Part shown: positions 5,896-9,011 of the stretch, in pieces
How positions within the stretch are numbered: the first letter of the stretch is position 1
How the letters are laid out: every line of letters starts with the position of its first letter
Assembly (NCBI GenBank): GCA_036825195.1
Contig: DAISYQ010000071.1
Coordinates: forward strand, 1-9,011
Direction: 5' to 3'
From: UBA2210 sp036825195
Lineage (GTDB): Bacteria > Desulfobacterota > Syntrophia > Syntrophales > UBA2210
Length of the DNA stretch: 9,011 bases
Program-made: the position numbers and the translations under genes
The notes under the pieces: generated by a model
The model's input: only the letters and a program-made list of their open reading frames with translations
Databases searched by the model: none
Told to the model about the DNA's origin: nothing

Positions 5896-6825
5896 ATGAA
5901 CAAGATACTTAAAGATCCATATCTCTGGATTTTTCTCATATTTCTTATGTACCCTGTGCTGCCCTATATCGGGAATTTCACATCGCTGGGAACCGAACTG
6001 CTCTTGTGGTTCATCTTTACCCTGAGTTTTAACCTGTGCCTCGGATACACGGGTCTTCCGTCATTCGGACACGGCGCATTCTACGGTGTGGGATCATACG
6101 GCGCGGCTATTGCGTTTCTGCGTCTCTTCGATAATGGGGGCTTTATCATTCCGGTGATTATCGGGGCACTGACAGGTTGTCTCTTTGCCGGTGTACTGGG
6201 GTACGTAATCCGGAACAAGAAGGGAACCTATTTCGCTCTTCTTACGGTTGTCTTTACCCAGGTGCTCTTTGGCATCAGCTGGCGCTGGGACGAGGTAACA
6301 GGCGGTGAGTCAGGACTAATGGGGATTCAACGGACATCGGCCCTGGGGCTCGATATCAGCAACTCGACCACCTATTATTATTTGGTGTTTGTGGTGTTTA
6401 TCATATGTGCGATTATCATTCGCATTATCGCCGATTCGTCATTCGGTATGTCCCTTAAAGCGATTCGTCAGAATCCTGTGCGCGCACAGTATCTCGGATA
6501 CAACACGGGAAACTATAAATTCAGAGTGTATATCATTTCCGGACTTTTCGCCGGTCTGGCAGGGAGTCTTTACTGTTTCCTGACTCAGTCGGCTTTTGCC
6601 GATATTCTGGACTGGACGAAGTCTGGAGATGTCGTAATTGCGACCCTTTTGGGTGGTGGTACAGTAAGTTTTTATGGTCCCATTGTTGGCACCATTATAT
6701 TCCTACTGGCGAAAGAACTGATCAGTGCATTCTGGGATCACTGGGCACTTCTGTACGGTCTGTCCTTTGTGCTGATTATTCTTGCATTTCCAACGGGGTT
6801 GCTGGGAATGTTTAAAAACAAATAG
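5896..6825 (+). CDS. Inner-membrane permease of a branched-chain-type ABC importer (LivM-like)
   Basis: A 309-residue polytopic membrane protein. It shows the LivM hallmarks: the N-terminal GYTGLPSFGHGAFYGVGSY (50-68), KKGTYFALLTVVF (108-120) in the third or fourth segment, the EAA-like coupling loop FGMSLKAIRQNPVRAQYLGYN split over 183-203 that contacts the ATPases, and GGGTVSFYGPIVGT (253-266) before the last helices. It forms the second half of the heterodimeric channel with the LivH-like protein. The ATG follows a full AGGAGG (5880-5885) at ten bases. It is 59 bases upstream of the LivG-like gene. The protein is slightly shorter at its N terminus than enteric LivM, as is common in this family outside enteric bacteria. 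Confidence 0.92.
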   Translation: MNKILKDPYLWIFLIFLMYPVLPYIGNFTSLGTELLLWFIFTLSFNLCLGYTGLPSFGHGAFYGVGSYGAAIAFLRLFDNGGFIIPVIIGALTGCLFAGVLGYVIRNKKGTYFALLTVVFTQVLFGISWRWDEVTGGESGLMGIQRTSALGLDISNSTTYYYLVFVVFIICAIIIRIIADSSFGMSLKAIRQNPVRAQYLGYNTGNYKFRVYIISGLFAGLAGSLYCFLTQSAFADILDWTKSGDVVIATLLGGGTVSFYGPIVGTIIFLLAKELISAFWDHWALLYGLSFVLIILAFPTGLLGMFKNK

Positions 6826-6884
6826 ATTTCAGGCATTGCCGCGGCCATGCAGGGAAGCTGAACAATACAAGAGGATGAAAGACA

Positions 6885-7637
6885 ATGTCACTCTTTTCCA
6901 TCACAGGCTTGACAAAGCGATTCGGTTCACTGGTAGCGACTGATCATGTGGATCTTGAAATAGAAAAAGATGGTATCCTTTCGATTATTGGACCAAACGG
7001 GGCCGGAAAGACAACATTTTTCAATCTACTGACCGGCTTTCACAAACCGGATGAAGGGAAGATCCTGTATAAAGGAACTGATATTACAGGATTATCTCCC
7101 GAAAAGATCATTCAACACAAAATATCCCGCTCATTCCAGGTGGTCAGCCTCTTTGAGGAGATGACCGTCCTCGATAACATGCGCATTGGTGTTCAGAGTA
7201 ATATGGGCTTTAAGGGGAATGTCTTCCGTAATTTCCTGAACAATAAACCAGTCCGTGACAAGGCTCTGGAGATACTGGAGCGCGTCCATCTGGCCGATAT
7301 CAGGGATCAGGTGGTGACGGCCATTTCTCACGGCGACCGGAAGATTCTGGACCTGGCGATGTCGCTGACAACCGAGCCGGATGTCCTTCTCTTGGATGAA
7401 CCCATGAGCGGCCTGGCGAAGGGCGAGCGTGTCCGCATCATTCAACTGATTACGGAAGATTTCAACAAGGACATGAAACTGATCATCGTCGAACACGATA
7501 TGGATGCGGTCTTCACCATTTCGGACAAGATCCTGGTACTGAACCAGGGAGCCGTTCTCGCCTTGGGGACGAAAGAGGAGATTGCAAACAATGCGCAGGT
7601 TCAGAAGGCGTATCTAGGGGAGAGAAACAATGCTTGA
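6885..7637 (+). CDS. ATP-binding protein of a branched-chain-type ABC importer (LivG-like)
   Basis: A 250-residue ABC ATPase. Walker A is GPNGAGKT (36-43), the Q-loop glutamine is Q85 in SRSFQ, Walker B is VLLLDEP (167-173) with catalytic E172, and the switch histidine is H204 in VEHDM. The signature motif is divergent: ISHGDRK (147-153) stands where LivG proteins usually have LSYGxxR or LSHGxxR, keeping the S-x-G core. The subtype-specific insertion between the Q-loop and signature is present. It acts on the cytoplasmic face with the LivF-like protein, powering transport. GAGG (6871-6874) precedes the ATG by ten bases. Its last codons overlap the start of the next gene by eight bases, which suggests translational coupling. 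Confidence 0.92.
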   Translation: MSLFSITGLTKRFGSLVATDHVDLEIEKDGILSIIGPNGAGKTTFFNLLTGFHKPDEGKILYKGTDITGLSPEKIIQHKISRSFQVVSLFEEMTVLDNMRIGVQSNMGFKGNVFRNFLNNKPVRDKALEILERVHLADIRDQVVTAISHGDRKILDLAMSLTTEPDVLLLDEPMSGLAKGERVRIIQLITEDFNKDMKLIIVEHDMDAVFTISDKILVLNQGAVLALGTKEEIANNAQVQKAYLGERNNA

Positions 7638-8337
7638 GCTTAAGAATATCAATAGCTTCTATGGTGATGCCCATATTTTGTTTGATATCAATCTAAAGAT
7701 TGAAGAGGGACAACTTGTCGGCCTCTTTGGTCGCAACGGTGCCGGCAAGACCTCGGTGCTCAGGAGTATCATGGGACTGAACCCGCCCCGGTATGACGGA
7801 CAGATCATGTTCCGCGGAGAAGATATCAGCGGACTCCCGGCATATCAGATAGCTAATAAGGGGATCGGTTTTGTTCCCGAGGACAGGGCGATATTTCCTA
7901 ATCTGACGGTTAAGCAGAATCTGATCGTTGGGAAAAAGGCAAAAAAAAATACGGCCAAGTGGGGTCTCAAGGAGGTCTATGACTATTTCCCCAAACTCAA
8001 GACTCTTGAAAACAACCTGGGGTGCGAGATGAGCGGTGGTGAGCAACAGATGCTGACAGTCGCCCGAACCTTGATGGGTGATCCTGATCTAATACTTCTC
8101 GATGAACCAACGGAGGGGTTGGCGCCGCTTATCGCCGACCATTTGATGTCGATGATTATGAAGATCAGGGTAGAGCATAATGTCAGTATGATCGTTGTAG
8201 AACAATTTTCGCCTAACTTACTTGATTTTCTAGATGTTTGTTACGTTATGGAGATGGGGCGGATTATTTTCGGTGGGAATCCCCACATCCTGAGGGACGA
8301 CAAAGCGCTCCAGCAGCAGCTCCTCGGTGTTGGATGA
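7630..8337 (+). CDS. ATP-binding protein of a branched-chain-type ABC importer (LivF-like)
   Basis: A 235-residue ABC ATPase of LivF length. Walker A is GRNGAGKT (34-41), the LivF-type Q-loop variant reads VPEDRAIFPNLTV (82-94) with glutamate in place of glutamine, the signature is MSGGEQQ (134-140), and Walker B is LILLDEP (154-160). As in other LivF proteins the switch position is in VVEQ (189-192) rather than a histidine. Compact spacing after Walker A and the short total length separate it from LivG. The start overlaps the LivG-like gene by eight bases and uses a GGGGAGAG ribosome binding site within that gene, so the two ATPases should be made in matched amounts. Confidence 0.93.
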   Translation: MLELKNINSFYGDAHILFDINLKIEEGQLVGLFGRNGAGKTSVLRSIMGLNPPRYDGQIMFRGEDISGLPAYQIANKGIGFVPEDRAIFPNLTVKQNLIVGKKAKKNTAKWGLKEVYDYFPKLKTLENNLGCEMSGGEQQMLTVARTLMGDPDLILLDEPTEGLAPLIADHLMSMIMKIRVEHNVSMIVVEQFSPNLLDFLDVCYVMEMGRIIFGGNPHILRDDKALQQQLLGVG

Positions 8338-8409
8338 TGGACTGTAAAAGAGAAGGGGCGACGAACGGACGGCTCCAGCGTTGATGATTGAAAGGAAGTA
8401 GTGAAATAG

Positions 8410-8883
8410 ATGAGTGGTAAATATTTCGAAGAATGGATTGAAGATGAAGGATATGTCACTCCAACCAGAACAATAACCGAAACCGATGTGGTCATGTTTG
8501 CCGCCATGAGTGGCGATTACAACGAGCTCCATACGAGTATTGAGGTCACAAAGCATAATCAGTTCGGCAAGAGAATCGCACATGGGCTGTTAATACTGGC
8601 AATTTCCCATGGCCTCCTTTTCCGGACGGGATATCTGGATGGAACGGCCATCGCCTTCTTGATCGTTGACGAATGGAAGTTCCGCGCACCGGTCTTTTTC
8701 GGAGACACGATTCAGGTACATTTCAGGGTCACGGAAAAGAAAGAGAGCACAAGTAAACTTGATAGGGGAGTCATCACATTATACCTAGAGGTAGTAAATC
8801 AGGATAACGTGGTTGTTCAGTCAGGATATAAAAAGCTCATGATGAAACGAAAGCCGGTTACGGGGTGGGAGTTATCGGTGTGA
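8410..8883 (+). CDS. MaoC-like hydratase/dehydratase (hot-dog fold, R-hydratase type)
   Basis: A 157-residue single hot-dog domain. The hydratase motif is clear: FAAMSGDYNELH (30-41) supplies D36, N38 and H41 in the D-x-N-x-x-H arrangement of (R)-specific enoyl-CoA hydratases, followed by FGKRIAHGLL (52-61). FRAPVFFGDTI (91-101) is the usual central strand-turn. Such enzymes hydrate 2-enoyl-CoA esters to (R)-3-hydroxyacyl-CoA or run the reverse dehydration; some act on methyl-branched or dicarboxylic substrates such as mesaconyl-CoA. AAAGGAAG lies 11 bases before the ATG, and in-frame stops just upstream leave no earlier start. It follows the LivF-like gene by 72 bases and precedes a probable acyl-CoA dehydrogenase, so transport and catabolism appear co-transcribed. 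The substrate is unknown. Confidence 0.88.
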   Translation: MSGKYFEEWIEDEGYVTPTRTITETDVVMFAAMSGDYNELHTSIEVTKHNQFGKRIAHGLLILAISHGLLFRTGYLDGTAIAFLIVDEWKFRAPVFFGDTIQVHFRVTEKKESTSKLDRGVITLYLEVVNQDNVVVQSGYKKLMMKRKPVTGWELSV

Positions 8884-8910
8884 TTATTAAACCCGATAAA
8901 CTCATGAAAA

Positions 8911-8944
8911 CGGTTTTTATCTAAAGACCGAGTAGAAAAAACCG
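8911..8944. repeat. A/T-rich inverted repeat upstream of the last gene
   Basis: CGGTTTTT (8911-8918) and AAAAACCG (8937-8944) are exact reverse complements with an 18-base loop, in the 80-base gap between the hydratase stop and the next ATG. The stem is weak (three G-C pairs) and its second arm ends near the ribosome binding site of the next gene, so it could modestly affect translation or mRNA stability. It is not a convincing terminator. Confidence 0.25.
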
Positions 8945-8963
8945 GTATTGAAAGGAAGAGAGT

Positions 8964-9011
8964 ATGTACCTATTACACAATGAAGATCAGAAGATGTTTG
9001 TTGAGCAGTTG
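8964..9011 (+). CDS. 5' end of a probable acyl-CoA dehydrogenase (first 16 codons)
   Basis: The frame opens with ATG at 8964 and runs to the window edge: MYLLHNEDQKMFVEQL. The pattern of a hydrophobic start followed by N/T-E-D/E-Q-K-M-F is the usual N-terminal helix of acyl-CoA dehydrogenases (compare LTEEQxxF), which are FAD enzymes that introduce the 2,3 double bond. AAAGGAAGAG (8951-8960) precedes the start by three to six bases. Position after a MaoC-like hydratase fits this role. Only 16 residues are visible, so the call rests on a short pattern plus context. Confidence 0.55.
   Translation, partial: MYLLHNEDQKMFVEQL

Noticed and set aside
8334..8384. 16-codon frame starting at an ATG overlapping the LivF-like stop codon
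   Set aside because: Very short, no ribosome binding site of its own and no recognisable features; the stop-start overlap alone is weak evidence.

Overview
The window carries a divergently arranged accessory catabolic locus. It looks like part of a bacterial pathway that imports a small carboxylic acid and breaks it down as its CoA ester. The gene mix is a branched-chain-type ABC importer next to a CoA-transferase, two hydratases of different folds and an acyl-CoA dehydrogenase. Together with Gram-negative-style ribosome binding sites, a Sec signal peptide on the binding protein and candidate sigma-54 promoters, this suggests a Gram-negative anaerobe of the former Deltaproteobacteria type (sulfate reducer or syntroph). 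That placement is an inference from gene content; no taxonomic marker is present.

Layout. Bases 1-104 hold the end of an unidentified plus-strand gene. Bases 105-424 form a convergent gap with a perfect 12-bp stem-loop. A minus-strand pair follows: a 4-hydroxybutyrate/acetate-type CoA-transferase (425-1720) and, upstream of it in transcription, an enoyl-CoA hydratase (1810-2592). A gap of about 1.04 kb (2593-3631) separates this pair from a plus-strand operon. The gap contains a plausible sigma-54 promoter facing each way, repeated ATGCGAA elements with an inverted repeat, a near-perfect -10 box followed by a 17-codon mini-ORF with a good ribosome binding site, and several palindromes in the presumed leader.

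The plus-strand operon encodes a complete five-component importer: periplasmic binding protein (3632-4867), LivH-like permease (4946-5818), LivM-like permease (5896-6825), LivG-like ATPase (6885-7637) and LivF-like ATPase (7630-8337). It is followed by a MaoC-like hydratase (8410-8883) and the first 16 codons of a probable acyl-CoA dehydrogenase (8964 to the window edge). A strong hairpin lies between the binding protein and the first permease, where it could raise binding-protein expression over the membrane components.

Working model (inference): the importer brings in an organic acid, the CoA-transferase loads it with CoA from an acyl-CoA donor, and the dehydrogenase and hydratases carry out beta-oxidation-like steps. 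The substrate cannot be read from the sequence. I found no RNA gene, insertion sequence, CRISPR array or clear foreign element.
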